DNA of 55,319 nt from Segetibacter sp. (GTDB taxonomy: Bacteria; Bacteroidota; Bacteroidia; Chitinophagales; Chitinophagaceae): assembly GCA_028288485.1 (NCBI GenBank), contig JAQBNO010000055.1:1-55319 (forward strand), read 5' to 3'. The notes below the pieces were generated by a model, which worked only from the letters and a program-made list of their open reading frames with translations, was not told where the DNA came from and searched no databases. Below, piece after piece: positions 37,153 to 47,521 of the stretch. The position numbers and the translations under genes are program-made. Within the stretch, counting starts at the first letter, position 1; each line of letters begins with the position of its first letter.

Positions 37153-37424
37153 AGCGATTGCTGTGAATATCCACCCGTTACTTTTGGCATCGCTATAATT
37201 TTCAACAGCGCTTACCAAAAGTAGAATTGGTATCTGGTAACGATCGATTGCTCATTTATTCATCACCATAAACCCGGTAACATCGCCATATGAAAACATT
37301 TACATAATTAATGCCGTCCGTAAAAGGATCGGCGGTCCTCCTGTTTCCTCCACCGGACAAAATAGAAATTACAGCCCAGCCCCTGGGCGATTCTTATCAC
37401 TTATTTAAACTTAAAAAGCTCAAA

Positions 37425-40400
37425 ATGATTCTTGATTTAAAATCGGGGAAATGGGTTTTTGTTGCCGCAGCATTCATATTAGCTGTTGCTTTCAGCCTGC
37501 CTCTTTTGGCACAAAATGCCCGTGTTGTTCAAGGTGTGATCCTCGACGCGCAGAAAAACCCAATAGCTGGTTCAACTGTTCAGGTAAAGCAAACTACAAT
37601 TAGTACCAGTACTGATAATGATGGTAAGTTTTCGTTATCAGTTCCCACCGGGAGGAGCGTACTTGTTATCAGCTATGTTGGAAAAGCTACGCAAGAGGTC
37701 TCCCTTAGTACACAGAACAGTGTTGTTATCACTTTGCAAGATAACGCAGCAGAAATGGATGCCGTGGTTGTTGTTGGTTATGGACGGCAAAAGAAAGAAA
37801 GTGTGGTAGGTGCCATCTCCCAGACATCAGGAAAGGTATTGCAGAGGGCAGGAGGTGTATCGAACATTGGCGCTGCGCTTACCGGAAACGTGCCTGGCGT
37901 TATAACTGTACAGGGTACGGGGATGCCGGGAGCAGAAGACCCAACTATTTTTATCAGAGGCCAGGGTACATGGAATAACAGCGGGCCGTTAATATTAGTA
38001 GATGGAATTGAAAGACCGATGAGCGGAGTTGATATAGGCTCGGTTGAAAGTATTTCAATTCTTAAAGACGCCTCAGCTACCGCCGTATTTGGCGTTAAGG
38101 GCGCAAATGGTGTTGTTCTTATTACCACAAAGAGAGGTGCCGACGGAAAAGCGAACATAAATGTAATTGTTAACTCTACCTTGAAAATCCCTTCCCGTCT
38201 ACCCGAGAAGTACGATGCTTACGATGCACTGCGAATCAGAAATATGGCTATCGAAAGAGAGCTGGCCATTAGTCCTGCATCGTGGCAGGATTACACCCCT
38301 TATGCAATAATGGATAAATACCGGAACCCGGCTAACCAGCAGGAGGCGCAACAGTACCCCAATGTTGACTGGCAGTCCGAATCATTGAAGAAATTGGCTG
38401 CGGCGCAAAACGCAAACGTTAATATTTCGGGCGGATCAGGTTTTGTAAAATATTTTACATCCGTAGACGTGCTTCATGAAGGCGACATCATGAAAATCCC
38501 GAGCAATGGGAAAGGCTATAATCCCGGATTTTTTTATGACAGGTTAAATCTTCGTGCAAATCTTGATTTCAAATTAACCAGTAGTACCACTTTATCAACG
38601 AACCTTTCCGGCCTTCATGGAAAAAGGCAGGATACATGGAGCGGTTTTGAGTATTCATGGTACCAGGGAATCTACGGCCTTGCGCCCGATCTTTTTTATC
38701 CCCAATATAGCGATGGAGCATTTGGTTATTATCCACTTGACCCCGTGTCAACCAATAATCCTGCTCACATACTTTCGAATAATGGGGTAAGAAATACTAC
38801 TACAACACAGATGACTACCGATTTTGTGCTTACCCAGGATTTGAGCGCGCTGGTAAAGAACCTCGGCTTTAGAGGATCTTATTCTTTGGATAATACTTTT
38901 GTCTCGCAGGGTGGCCAGTTCGATGACGGAAGTGCAATTGTTAAATGGATTGCTCCTGACGGACGGGTGCAATATAGAAATACAGCAGGTCCAAATCAGT
39001 TCGATTATATATTGCCGCAGTGGTCAGTAAGAGCGGACGCTTTTCAAAACGGGTCGACCAGGAGAAGGACTGTTTACCAATTACAACTTAATCATTCAGC
39101 ACATTTCGGCAAGCATAATCTTACTACAATGGGCTTGTTTATGCGCAATGAAAGTGCAGCAGGCAGTTCATTCCCCGAGTACCGCGAGGATTGGGTATTC
39201 AGGTCGACTTATAATTTTTCAAACAGGTATTTTGCCGAGGTGAACGGAGCATATAACGGCTCTCAAAGGTTTGGCCCTGATTACAGGTTTGAATTTTTTC
39301 CTTCCGCAGCTATAGGCTGGACATTGACGAATGAGCAATTTATGAAGAAGTATGCCTGGTTATCTTCCCTCAAACTTCGTGGTTCATATGGTCTTGTTGG
39401 TAATGACAACATTGGAGGAAATTATCTCTATTTATCACAATGGGGATATGGCGGACAAGCCCGCATGGGTGATAATAATGCGAATAGTCCATACGTATGG
39501 TTCAGGGAAAATAGCATAGGTAACCCCGATATACATTGGGAAACAGTGGCGAAAGCTAATGTTGGCGTAGACTATTCATTATTTAGGGGACTAATTGAAG
39601 GCACTGTTGAGTTTTACCGCGATTATCGTACTGACGTCTTAATTAGCGGAGCACAAAGAGCAGTACCTGTTTACTTTGGCGGTACGCCGCCCACTGCTAA
39701 CCTGGGTCGAACAGTGGTAAAGGGATTTGAAATAGAATTGAAGTTTAATAAAAGCCTTGGCAGGGATATGCGCTTGTGGGGGAATATGGCAATGACACAT
39801 GCAAAAGATAAAATAATTGATCGCGACGATCCTCAATTATTAGATGCATATCTAAAACAAGCCGGCTTTCAAATCGGGCAGTACAGGTCGCAGCTTCGTT
39901 CAGGATATTACAACACCTGGGATGAAGTTTATGGCAGCAGTATAGTAGACCAGAATGACAACAATAAATTGCCCGGGAACTTCAACCTCGTCGATTTCAA
40001 CGGAGATGGTGTTATTAACAATTTCGACAACGTTCCATTTGCCTACCCCGAGAGACCTCAGAATACATACACCGGTAGCATAGGTTTTGACTACAAACGA
40101 TTAACCGTATTCGTTCAATTTTATGGGGTAAATAATGTGACCAGGAATCTTACTCAAACCAATTTTGGTGCAGCGTTGAATTCTGTTTTCAAACAAGGGG
40201 ATTATTGGATGAAAGACAATCCTGACGCAATTTCTCCGCTCCCCAGGTGGAAGTCTCGACTGTATAGCTACGGTGATTTCTTTAACTACGACGGTTCTTA
40301 TGTCCGCTTAAAAACAGCGGAAATAGCTTATACTTTAAATCCGGTATGGTTAAAAAGGGCAGGAGTGCAATCAATGCGTGTTTTTGCTAATGGTAATAAC

Positions 40401-40523
40401 CTTCTTTTTTGGAGCAAAATGCCTGATGATCGCGAAGGAAACGTTGGTTCGGGCAACTTTGCCGGCCAGGGTGCTTATCCAACCGTTCGAAGAATCAACT
40501 TTGGCTTTAATCTTAGTTTATAA
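37425..40523 (+). CDS. SusC/RagA TonB-linked receptor, PUL pair 1
   Basis: 1032 residues from the ATG at 37425 (MILDLKSGKWVFVAAAFILA), which gives a normal signal peptide; the frame opening at 37311 only adds a non-signal extension. CarboxypepD_reg domain (VVQGVILDAQKNPIAGSTVQ), plug with PGAEDPTIFIRGQGTWNNSG and SILKDASATAVFGVKGANGV, then a large barrel ending NFGFNLSL. Imports xylo-oligosaccharides, by inference from context, with the SusD that starts 16 bases after its stop. Its promoter should carry operator A. Confidence 0.95.
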   Translation: MILDLKSGKWVFVAAAFILAVAFSLPLLAQNARVVQGVILDAQKNPIAGSTVQVKQTTISTSTDNDGKFSLSVPTGRSVLVISYVGKATQEVSLSTQNSVVITLQDNAAEMDAVVVVGYGRQKKESVVGAISQTSGKVLQRAGGVSNIGAALTGNVPGVITVQGTGMPGAEDPTIFIRGQGTWNNSGPLILVDGIERPMSGVDIGSVESISILKDASATAVFGVKGANGVVLITTKRGADGKANINVIVNSTLKIPSRLPEKYDAYDALRIRNMAIERELAISPASWQDYTPYAIMDKYRNPANQQEAQQYPNVDWQSESLKKLAAAQNANVNISGGSGFVKYFTSVDVLHEGDIMKIPSNGKGYNPGFFYDRLNLRANLDFKLTSSTTLSTNLSGLHGKRQDTWSGFEYSWYQGIYGLAPDLFYPQYSDGAFGYYPLDPVSTNNPAHILSNNGVRNTTTTQMTTDFVLTQDLSALVKNLGFRGSYSLDNTFVSQGGQFDDGSAIVKWIAPDGRVQYRNTAGPNQFDYILPQWSVRADAFQNGSTRRRTVYQLQLNHSAHFGKHNLTTMGLFMRNESAAGSSFPEYREDWVFRSTYNFSNRYFAEVNGAYNGSQRFGPDYRFEFFPSAAIGWTLTNEQFMKKYAWLSSLKLRGSYGLVGNDNIGGNYLYLSQWGYGGQARMGDNNANSPYVWFRENSIGNPDIHWETVAKANVGVDYSLFRGLIEGTVEFYRDYRTDVLISGAQRAVPVYFGGTPPTANLGRTVVKGFEIELKFNKSLGRDMRLWGNMAMTHAKDKIIDRDDPQLLDAYLKQAGFQIGQYRSQLRSGYYNTWDEVYGSSIVDQNDNNKLPGNFNLVDFNGDGVINNFDNVPFAYPERPQNTYTGSIGFDYKRLTVFVQFYGVNNVTRNLTQTNFGAALNSVFKQGDYWMKDNPDAISPLPRWKSRLYSYGDFFNYDGSYVRLKTAEIAYTLNPVWLKRAGVQSMRVFANGNNLLFWSKMPDDREGNVGSGNFAGQGAYPTVRRINFGFNLSL

Positions 40524-40539
40524 CGATAATAGGTTTAAT

Positions 40540-42378
40540 ATGAAAGCTTCTATAAAAATAACTTTATCTGTAGGTATACTGCTTACAGTTTGCGGACTGA
40601 CATCCTGCAAAAAATATCTCGACCGGCCGCTGGATGCGAATATTTCGGAGAAAGACGTGTTTACTAACTTCCGGAGTTTCCAGGGTTTTACCGAGGAATT
40701 ATATCATTGTCTGCCTGATATGTCTAAAACCACCTGGAATGGAGAGTGGAATATGGGAGACGATATATTGTCGACTACAAATGCAAACTACAGGCTGAAT
40801 GCAGAGTTTGACAATGGTAATTACAGGGCCTGGCAAACAAACGGTGGCGGATGGGATAACAGTTGGCTCGACGATGATCCCGGTAAAATCGGGCAATCGA
40901 ATAATTTTAATAACCCTCATGTGAAAGGTTTGTGGCCATATAGCTGGTACGGGCTCAGGAAAGCCAATCTTGGCCTGGCTAATCTTGATAAACTGGCAAA
41001 TGCTACCGAGGAAGAAAAAAATGTTCTTAAAGGACAACTCCTGTTTTTCCGTGGCTTTTTCCATTTTCAGTTAATGAGTTTCTGGGGCGGGCTTCCTTAT
41101 ATCGATACAGTATTATCAAGCTCAGCCAGGTTGGAATTACCGAGATTAACTTATCGTGAAACAGCCCTTAGAGCAGCGAAAGATCTTGAGGAGGCTGCTG
41201 CATTATTACCTGTTAATTGGGACGCGTCTCCTGTTGGACAAGCAACTTTAGGCAATAATCAACAACGTGTAACGTCCTCTGCAGCTCTTGGTTTTAAAGG
41301 AAAAAATTTGCTTTATGCCGCAAGCCCGATGATGAACCAGGAAGCGACAGGAACTGCAACCTACGACCAGGAATTGTGCAAACAGGCGGCAGACGCCTTT
41401 TCCAGGGTTCTGAAACTGTCAGAAAATGGAGAATCTTATTACAAACTACTGCCCTGGGAAAGATACAGTGAGAACTGGTATACGATTTCCAGCTACGGAA
41501 AACATCCCGGTTATCCTGAGGTTGTTTTCGGTCCTCCGAGCTATAGTCCAGGCAATTCAAGGTGGTCATTGGTTAATATGTTTATACCACCACCATTGGG
41601 CGGTGAAGCAGGTATATCATCACCGACAGCTAACTATGTTAACTATTTTGGAATGGCGAACGGCCTTCCCATTGATGCGGCAGGTTCTGGCTATAATATT
41701 TCTGATCCATGGACACGCCGCGATCCTCGCTTTTATAAAACCATTACTTACGATGGTGTGCAAATGATCCGCGGTTCTGCTAATGCAGCCTACCGTATTG
41801 CAAATCTCTATAACGGAGGAAATTTACGGCTCGATAATACAGCAAGCCGCTCGGGATATCTCGTCCGCAAGTTTGTAACAGATGGCTGTAACAATACTGA
41901 CAATGAATGGAACAGTATAAATATTGTAATTCCATATTTACGTTTGGCAGATGTTTACCTCATGTATGCTGAAGCCGTATTACAAGGATATGGAACTCCA
42001 CAAGGTAGTTTTCCTGGTTATATAACTGCAATAGAGGCGGTAAATAAAATAAGAAACAGGGCTGGCATTCCCGGCGTCGACGGCAGGTATACCTCGTCTA
42101 AAGATGCATTTATGGGTGAGTTAATGAGAGAAAGAGCCGTTGAGCTTGCATTTGAAGGTTTGCGCTGGCATGATCTGCGTCGCTGGATGGTAGCAGGTGA
42201 GAAGAAGTACACAGAGAAAACGGCTATTGATTTCGACCGCGGACAAGATGGCAAACCTGTCAACCTAAGGGAAAGAGTGGTTGTGACACGCACATTTGAA
42301 GCGAAACACAAATGGCTTCCCTTACCCACAAACCAGGTAAATCTTTATCCGGCATTTGGGCAAAATCCGGGCTGGTAA
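40540..42378 (+). CDS. SusD/RagB lipoprotein, PUL pair 1
   Basis: 612 residues from the ATG at 40540, chosen for its lipobox (LTVCGLTSC, Cys about residue 21) and its short 16-base distance to susC; the longer open frame overlaps susC. SusD fold with TPR-like helices; typical pieces are LFFRGFFHFQLMSFWGGLPY and the C-terminal RERAVELAFEGLRWHDLRRW. Surface glycan-binding lid over SusC. A pair of inverted REP-like elements follows the gene and may end or stabilise the transcript. Confidence 0.95.
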   Translation: MKASIKITLSVGILLTVCGLTSCKKYLDRPLDANISEKDVFTNFRSFQGFTEELYHCLPDMSKTTWNGEWNMGDDILSTTNANYRLNAEFDNGNYRAWQTNGGGWDNSWLDDDPGKIGQSNNFNNPHVKGLWPYSWYGLRKANLGLANLDKLANATEEEKNVLKGQLLFFRGFFHFQLMSFWGGLPYIDTVLSSSARLELPRLTYRETALRAAKDLEEAAALLPVNWDASPVGQATLGNNQQRVTSSAALGFKGKNLLYAASPMMNQEATGTATYDQELCKQAADAFSRVLKLSENGESYYKLLPWERYSENWYTISSYGKHPGYPEVVFGPPSYSPGNSRWSLVNMFIPPPLGGEAGISSPTANYVNYFGMANGLPIDAAGSGYNISDPWTRRDPRFYKTITYDGVQMIRGSANAAYRIANLYNGGNLRLDNTASRSGYLVRKFVTDGCNNTDNEWNSINIVIPYLRLADVYLMYAEAVLQGYGTPQGSFPGYITAIEAVNKIRNRAGIPGVDGRYTSSKDAFMGELMRERAVELAFEGLRWHDLRRWMVAGEKKYTEKTAIDFDRGQDGKPVNLRERVVVTRTFEAKHKWLPLPTNQVNLYPAFGQNPGW

Positions 42379-42399
42379 AGGGCAATAGCAAAATAAGGC

Positions 42400-42449
42400 A
42401 CAAGAGTGCGACGCAACGGCTGTTAAATAGTAGTTCCATAGACGGGTCC
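42400..42449 (+). repeat. REP-like element copy, long form
   Basis: ACAAGAGTGCGACGCAACG, then GCTGTTAAATAGTAGTT and a tail resembling the copy at 10351-10400. It faces the inverted copy at 42521-42550, giving a paired arrangement in the susD1-susC2 gap. Confidence 0.85.
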
Positions 42450-42520
42450 AAAAAAGGAACACATTTTTGAAAGCTGTCTAAGTTTTATTTTTTGGTGGTA
42501 CCAGCATGGTTTTTCATAGC

Positions 42521-42550
42521 GTCATCGTTGCGTCGCACTACGTTCATCGC
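42521..42550 (-). repeat. REP-like element copy
   Basis: CATCGTTGCGTCGCACTACG then TTCATCG; inverted relative to the copy 70 bases upstream. Confidence 0.85.
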
Positions 42551-42692
42551 CACCTCATTTAGCACCTTTAGCCTGTAATGCGAAGCCTTTTAATCAATTA
42601 TAAACAGCTTCTCCGGCATCATTAAAAAGTAAAGCAGCCAACATAAGATAGGATCTCTAAATTAATAAAGACAACATCTCAAAATCAACTTA

Positions 42693-45600
42693 ATGAAGTA
42701 TATCAAGATATGGACGGTCTTCTGTGCGATTTTCACCTGCTTTTTATGCAGCGTTAAAGCACAGGATGCCAACCGGGTGAACATAAACGCAGTTATCAAT
42801 GATGATAAAGGAAAACCTGTGGCAGGGGCTCTTGTATCGGGTAACAATGGTAAAACAACAACTTACACAGACCAGGCCGGAAGGTTTTCCATAACGGTTC
42901 CTGCGAATTCTGATGTACTGGTGAACGCCAAAGGTTTCAAAATTCAGACTTTAAGGGCAGGCGCCATAGCTGCAACGATCAATCTTGCCAGCGATAGTAT
43001 CTACCTTCCTTTTGGGAAGACCGATAAACAGGACCTTCACGGTGCAATTAGCGTATTGAATCCTGAAACGTATATCGATCGCGATTATAATCTTACCGTA
43101 GAAGGAGGAATGAATGGCAGGGTAGCGGGATTGTTAGGAAGTAATAATATATGGGGAATGGAAAATGCCCTTGTTATGATAGACGGTGTACGTCGCGAGT
43201 TTAGTGATATTACATTTAACGAAGTAGAGCAGATTTCTGTTTTAAAGGGAGTTAACGCTGTCGCCCTTTATGGTAGCCAGGCAGCTAAAGGCATTATTTT
43301 CATTACAAGCAAGAAAGGTGAAGCAAATACCCGTAAGATCAGCATAAGAGTAAATTCCGGCATTGCAACACCCAGGGCACTTCCTAACTACCTCAATTCT
43401 GCTGATTATATGACATTGTACAATGAAGGGCGCAGAAATGATGGCCTCGCCGATCTGTATGATGCAACTACCATTCAAAACCATCGCACCGGTAATCCAT
43501 TCCGCTTTCCCAGCGTGGATTACTACTCCTCGCAGTACCTTAAAAAATTCCAAAACGCCACCGATGCGAACGCCGAGTTTTCTGGTGGAACAAACAATGC
43601 AAGGTTTTATTCAAATGTAGGTTGGTCAAATAGTTCAACGTTATTGAATGTAGGAGAAGGTAAAAACGAAGGCGACAATCGCTTAAATGTTAGAGGCAAT
43701 GTTGATTTAAAGCTGAATGATAAGATATCGAGCTCAATTTACGTTTCGGCTATTTTTAGCGACAGCCGCCGGGCACGTGGTAACTATTGGGGCAATGCCG
43801 CTACTTTGTTGCCTAACAGGTTTACCCCGCTTATTCCTATCGACTTAATATCTCCTAATGACAAGCCTTCTCGTGGATTGGTAGACGCCAGCCGTAACCT
43901 GATTGACGGAAAGTATTTGTTAGGTGGGGCGCAGCAATTTCTGGCAAATCCTATTGCCGACTTGTATGTTGCCGGGTATGATAAGAACATCAGGCGTACA
44001 TTCCAGGTGACTAATGAAATTAATGCTGATCTTAATTCATTATTGCCCGGTTTGTCTTTTCACACCTTGTTCAATCTCGATTATGCGAATTCATACCTGC
44101 AGTCAATCAACAACACTTACGCAGTGTATTCACCAACATGGAGTGCTACTTCCGATAGTTTAATAAGGCTTCAGAAATTTGGAGAAGATGCACGGCCGGG
44201 TACGCAAAATATCAATAATACAACCCAAAGACAAAATCTCGGTTTTTCATCGTGGCTGGGGTATGATAGAACGGTAGGTAGTGCTCATAATATTTCGGCA
44301 AAGCTGCTCGGTTTTACTTCGTCGATTACACGCGATAGTATATACCAGCCGACTACCAATTCGCACCTGGGCTTACAGGCAGGCTACAATTACAAACACA
44401 AGTACTGGGCTGATTTCAGTGCGGCTTATGTAAACTCTACCAAACTACCTGGAGGTAACCGTACAGGATTGTCTCCAACCGTTAGCGTCGGCTGGTTACT
44501 TAGCCAGGAAAGTTTCCTTGCGAATTCCAGAACAGTCAATCATCTGAAATTGTCAGTTTCTGCAGGTATTCTTAACACCGACCTGGATATAAGAAGAAAC
44601 GATGCAGATATAAACGGAAACAACGGATATTATTTGTATGAAAATGTTTATACAAGAGGTACAAATTTTGTCTGGAACGACGGTATCCAGGCGCAAAGCC
44701 AGACAACTGCCTCCAACTATGGAGCAAGTCCCCAGCTTTCATTCCCTCGCCGAAAAGAATTGAATGCCGGTTTGGAAGGGTCGTTCTTCAATAATTTCCT
44801 GACAGTTCAGACAACTGTTTTCAGAACGCAAATGGACGGTCTTCCTACACAAAGGTTTTCCCAGTATCCAAATTATTTCAGCTCATTTATTCCCTATACC
44901 AACTACAATTCGAATCAACGTACTGGTTTTGACCTGATGCTGAATTTTGAAAAGAAAGTTGGAAGTGTTCAATTCAATCTTGGTGCAGTTGCCACTTATG
45001 CAAAATCAAAAGTGACTAAGCGGGATGAACTGTTTCCCGACGAGTATCAAAACAGATCTGGCAAACCAGTCGATGCTATGTTCGGCCTGGTAAGCAATGG
45101 CTTCTTTATGGATCAAAATGATATAAGTAGTAGTCCAAGACAAATGTTCAGCGAAGTAAAGCCAGGTGACATTAAATATGTAGATCAAAATGGAGATAAA
45201 GTAATTGATGGCAGAGATGAAGTGATGATAGGTCGTTTTGTTGCGCCTTTCAGTTATGGTATCAACTTCAATGTAGGCTTTAAAAACTTCAACCTTTTTG
45301 TTTTGGGCACAGGAAATAACGGTGGTTCCGGCTTAACAAATAACAACTACTACTGGGTAAGTGGAGACATTAAGTATTCAGATGTTGTACTAAACAGGTG
45401 GACAGAAAGTACAAAAGCAACAGCCACTTATCCCCGTTTAAGTTCGCAACAGAATAACAACAATTTTCGTAGTTCTGATTTTTGGATATATAAAACAGAC
45501 CGGTTCAACCTGAGCAAGGTTCAGCTTACATACAATCTTCCTGGTAGTGTTTTAGGTAAGTCATTTGTAAAGGACCTACTGGTATATGTCTCTGGCGCGA

Positions 45601-45701
45601 ACCTGTACACAATGTCGGAAAATCGGAAAATTATGGAGTTGTCAATAGCAGGCACACCCCAGTTCAGAAACTATAATGTAGGAATTAGAGCAAAATTTTA
45701 A
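42693..45701 (+). CDS. SusC/RagA TonB-linked receptor, PUL pair 2
   Basis: 1002 residues. Signal peptide (MKYIKIWTVFCAIFTCFLCS), CarboxypepD_reg domain (about 30-100), a plug (about 115-215) with NALVMIDGVRREFSD and VLKGVNAVALYGSQAAKGII, and a barrel ending RNYNVGIRAKF. It is shorter than SusC 1 and its plug signature differs, so it likely takes a different oligosaccharide. It starts a probable operon with the SusD (3-base gap) and the surface lipoprotein downstream. Confidence 0.95.
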   Translation: MKYIKIWTVFCAIFTCFLCSVKAQDANRVNINAVINDDKGKPVAGALVSGNNGKTTTYTDQAGRFSITVPANSDVLVNAKGFKIQTLRAGAIAATINLASDSIYLPFGKTDKQDLHGAISVLNPETYIDRDYNLTVEGGMNGRVAGLLGSNNIWGMENALVMIDGVRREFSDITFNEVEQISVLKGVNAVALYGSQAAKGIIFITSKKGEANTRKISIRVNSGIATPRALPNYLNSADYMTLYNEGRRNDGLADLYDATTIQNHRTGNPFRFPSVDYYSSQYLKKFQNATDANAEFSGGTNNARFYSNVGWSNSSTLLNVGEGKNEGDNRLNVRGNVDLKLNDKISSSIYVSAIFSDSRRARGNYWGNAATLLPNRFTPLIPIDLISPNDKPSRGLVDASRNLIDGKYLLGGAQQFLANPIADLYVAGYDKNIRRTFQVTNEINADLNSLLPGLSFHTLFNLDYANSYLQSINNTYAVYSPTWSATSDSLIRLQKFGEDARPGTQNINNTTQRQNLGFSSWLGYDRTVGSAHNISAKLLGFTSSITRDSIYQPTTNSHLGLQAGYNYKHKYWADFSAAYVNSTKLPGGNRTGLSPTVSVGWLLSQESFLANSRTVNHLKLSVSAGILNTDLDIRRNDADINGNNGYYLYENVYTRGTNFVWNDGIQAQSQTTASNYGASPQLSFPRRKELNAGLEGSFFNNFLTVQTTVFRTQMDGLPTQRFSQYPNYFSSFIPYTNYNSNQRTGFDLMLNFEKKVGSVQFNLGAVATYAKSKVTKRDELFPDEYQNRSGKPVDAMFGLVSNGFFMDQNDISSSPRQMFSEVKPGDIKYVDQNGDKVIDGRDEVMIGRFVAPFSYGINFNVGFKNFNLFVLGTGNNGGSGLTNNNYYWVSGDIKYSDVVLNRWTESTKATATYPRLSSQQNNNNFRSSDFWIYKTDRFNLSKVQLTYNLPGSVLGKSFVKDLLVYVSGANLYTMSENRKIMELSIAGTPQFRNYNVGIRAKF

Positions 45702-45704
45702 AGT

Positions 45705-47489
45705 ATGACTTCAATTAGTAAAATGATATACATGGGTAGAATAATACTGGTACTTCTTGTTGTCGGAATAGTGTTTGCCGGGTGTAAAAAGAACCTTTCT
45801 CCACTTGACGATAACCATCGCACATTAGAGGACATCTATGGTGATCCGGGTTTTGCGGAAGGTATATTAATGAATGCATACACCAGGCTCCCGACAAACG
45901 GCTATTCATTTAATGAAGTAGCGACAGATGATGCGGTAACAAACGATAAGTTTAATCCGCTACTTAATATGGCCACCGGCTCATGGTCGGCTGCCAATAA
46001 TCCCGTTGATCAATGGAATAATTCGTATACCGCGATCATGTATTTGAATCTTTTTCTCCGGGAAGTAGATAGTGTAAACTGGGCTCCCTCCAGTAAAAAT
46101 GTAAGGACTTTATTTACAGACCGTTTTAAAGGTGAAGTTTATGGATTAAGAGGTTTATTTATGCTGAACCTTCTTCAGGCACATGCCGGATATGGTAATA
46201 ATGGGGAGTTACTTGGGGTACCCATTATTACAGAAGCGCTTGAGCCGAATGCTGATTTCAAAAGGCCGCGAAATACGTTCGACCAGTGCATGCAGCAGAT
46301 ATATAGTGATCTTACCGAGGCGGAGAAATATTTACCATTGGATTTTAGCAATGTTGCTGCAGCACAAGTACCTGCAAAGTACAATGGCATGGCGGTCGCA
46401 GACTATAACCGTGTCTTTGGAAATTTCAACAGGCAACGCATGTCTGGTCGAATTGCGAAAGCAATAAGAGCTAAAGCTGCGCTACTCGCAGCAAGTCCCG
46501 CATTTAATCCGCAGGCAATTACTAACAGATGGGAAAATGCAGCCAATTATGCAGGCCAAATACTTACGTTGAATGGAGGAATTAACGGGTTAGACCCTAA
46601 TGGTGCATTATTTTACACTGCGGGTAATGTAAATGCAATTAATATAAACCCAGCCTCTGGCGCCGCTATCGATCAGAAAGAAATGTTGTGGAGAGGTAAT
46701 ATAGTTACCACCAACAATATTGAAATAAATAACTTTCCGCCTACACTTTTTGGTAGCGGAAGGGTAAACCCAACACAAAATCTTGTGGATGCATTTCCAA
46801 TGGCGAATGGATATCCAATAACAAATCCGGCCAGTGGGTACGTGGCTACAAGTCCCTATACCGGACGTGACCCGAGGTTGAGGAATTATATCCTGGTTAA
46901 TGGCGGCACTATATCAAACAGAACCATTTGGACTAAAACCGATGCTCCTACAAACGATGCGGTCAACGTTCTTCCTACATCAACAAGAACGGGTTATTAT
47001 TTGCGTAAGTTGTTAAGGGAAGACGTGAACGCAAATCCAACTTCGAGTTCTGTTCAAAAGCACTACCCCGTTCATATCAGGTATACCGAGATATTTTTGA
47101 TATACGCCGAGGCTGCGAACGAGGCCTGGGGACCAGATGGAATGGGTACACATGGTTTCTCGGCCCGTAATGTCATTGCAGCTATCCGCAAAAGAGGGGG
47201 AATTGCACAACCCGACAACTACCTTGCATCGGTTACCACAAAAGAAGACATGCGCAGGTTGATTCGGAATGAAAGACGTTTGGAATTGAGCTTTGAGGGG
47301 TTTCGTTTTTGGGACCTGCGTCGCTGGAAAGAAAACCTGGCTGAACCTGCAAAAGGAGTAATAATTGCGAATAATATCTACAGTATACAAACGGTAGAAA
47401 ACAGGCAGTATGCAGATCACATGTATTATGGTCCTATTCCTTTAACGGAAGCCCTGAAAGGCAACCTGCAACAAAACAAAGCGTGGTAA
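45705..47489 (+). CDS. SusD/RagB lipoprotein, PUL pair 2
   Basis: 594 residues; starts 3 bases after the susC stop, so translation is probably coupled. Lipobox VFAGC. SusD fold with GLRGLFMLNLLQAHAGYGNN in the N-terminal half and RNERRLELSFEGFRFWDLRR near the end. Alternative Met starts at codons 7 and 10 are equally compatible with the signal peptide. Surface glycan capture for the adjacent SusC. Confidence 0.95.
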   Translation: MTSISKMIYMGRIILVLLVVGIVFAGCKKNLSPLDDNHRTLEDIYGDPGFAEGILMNAYTRLPTNGYSFNEVATDDAVTNDKFNPLLNMATGSWSAANNPVDQWNNSYTAIMYLNLFLREVDSVNWAPSSKNVRTLFTDRFKGEVYGLRGLFMLNLLQAHAGYGNNGELLGVPIITEALEPNADFKRPRNTFDQCMQQIYSDLTEAEKYLPLDFSNVAAAQVPAKYNGMAVADYNRVFGNFNRQRMSGRIAKAIRAKAALLAASPAFNPQAITNRWENAANYAGQILTLNGGINGLDPNGALFYTAGNVNAININPASGAAIDQKEMLWRGNIVTTNNIEINNFPPTLFGSGRVNPTQNLVDAFPMANGYPITNPASGYVATSPYTGRDPRLRNYILVNGGTISNRTIWTKTDAPTNDAVNVLPTSTRTGYYLRKLLREDVNANPTSSSVQKHYPVHIRYTEIFLIYAEAANEAWGPDGMGTHGFSARNVIAAIRKRGGIAQPDNYLASVTTKEDMRRLIRNERRLELSFEGFRFWDLRRWKENLAEPAKGVIIANNIYSIQTVENRQYADHMYYGPIPLTEALKGNLQQNKAW

Positions 47490-47521
47490 CGCCAAATCTT
47501 AAATTATTAACGTATAATAAA

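Larger units (their letters stand above)
36320..37424. other. Divergent regulatory region between HTCS and susC
   Basis: About 1.1 kb with no credible gene. It holds two candidate operators (36571-36597 and 37126-37152), a small terminator-like hairpin at 36866-36888 (AAACGCC-GAGGA-GGTGTTT then T-run, plus orientation) and a REP-like copy at 36914-36940. The hairpin, lying upstream of susC, could end a short plus-strand transcript. Confidence 0.5.

Noticed and set aside
37003-37218. 71-residue minus-strand gene in the HTCS-susC gap
   Set aside because: It overlaps candidate operator A and has no signal, domain or neighbour support.
37311-37424. Upstream start for susC 1
   Set aside because: The added residues do not form part of a signal peptide, whereas the ATG at 37425 gives a normal one.
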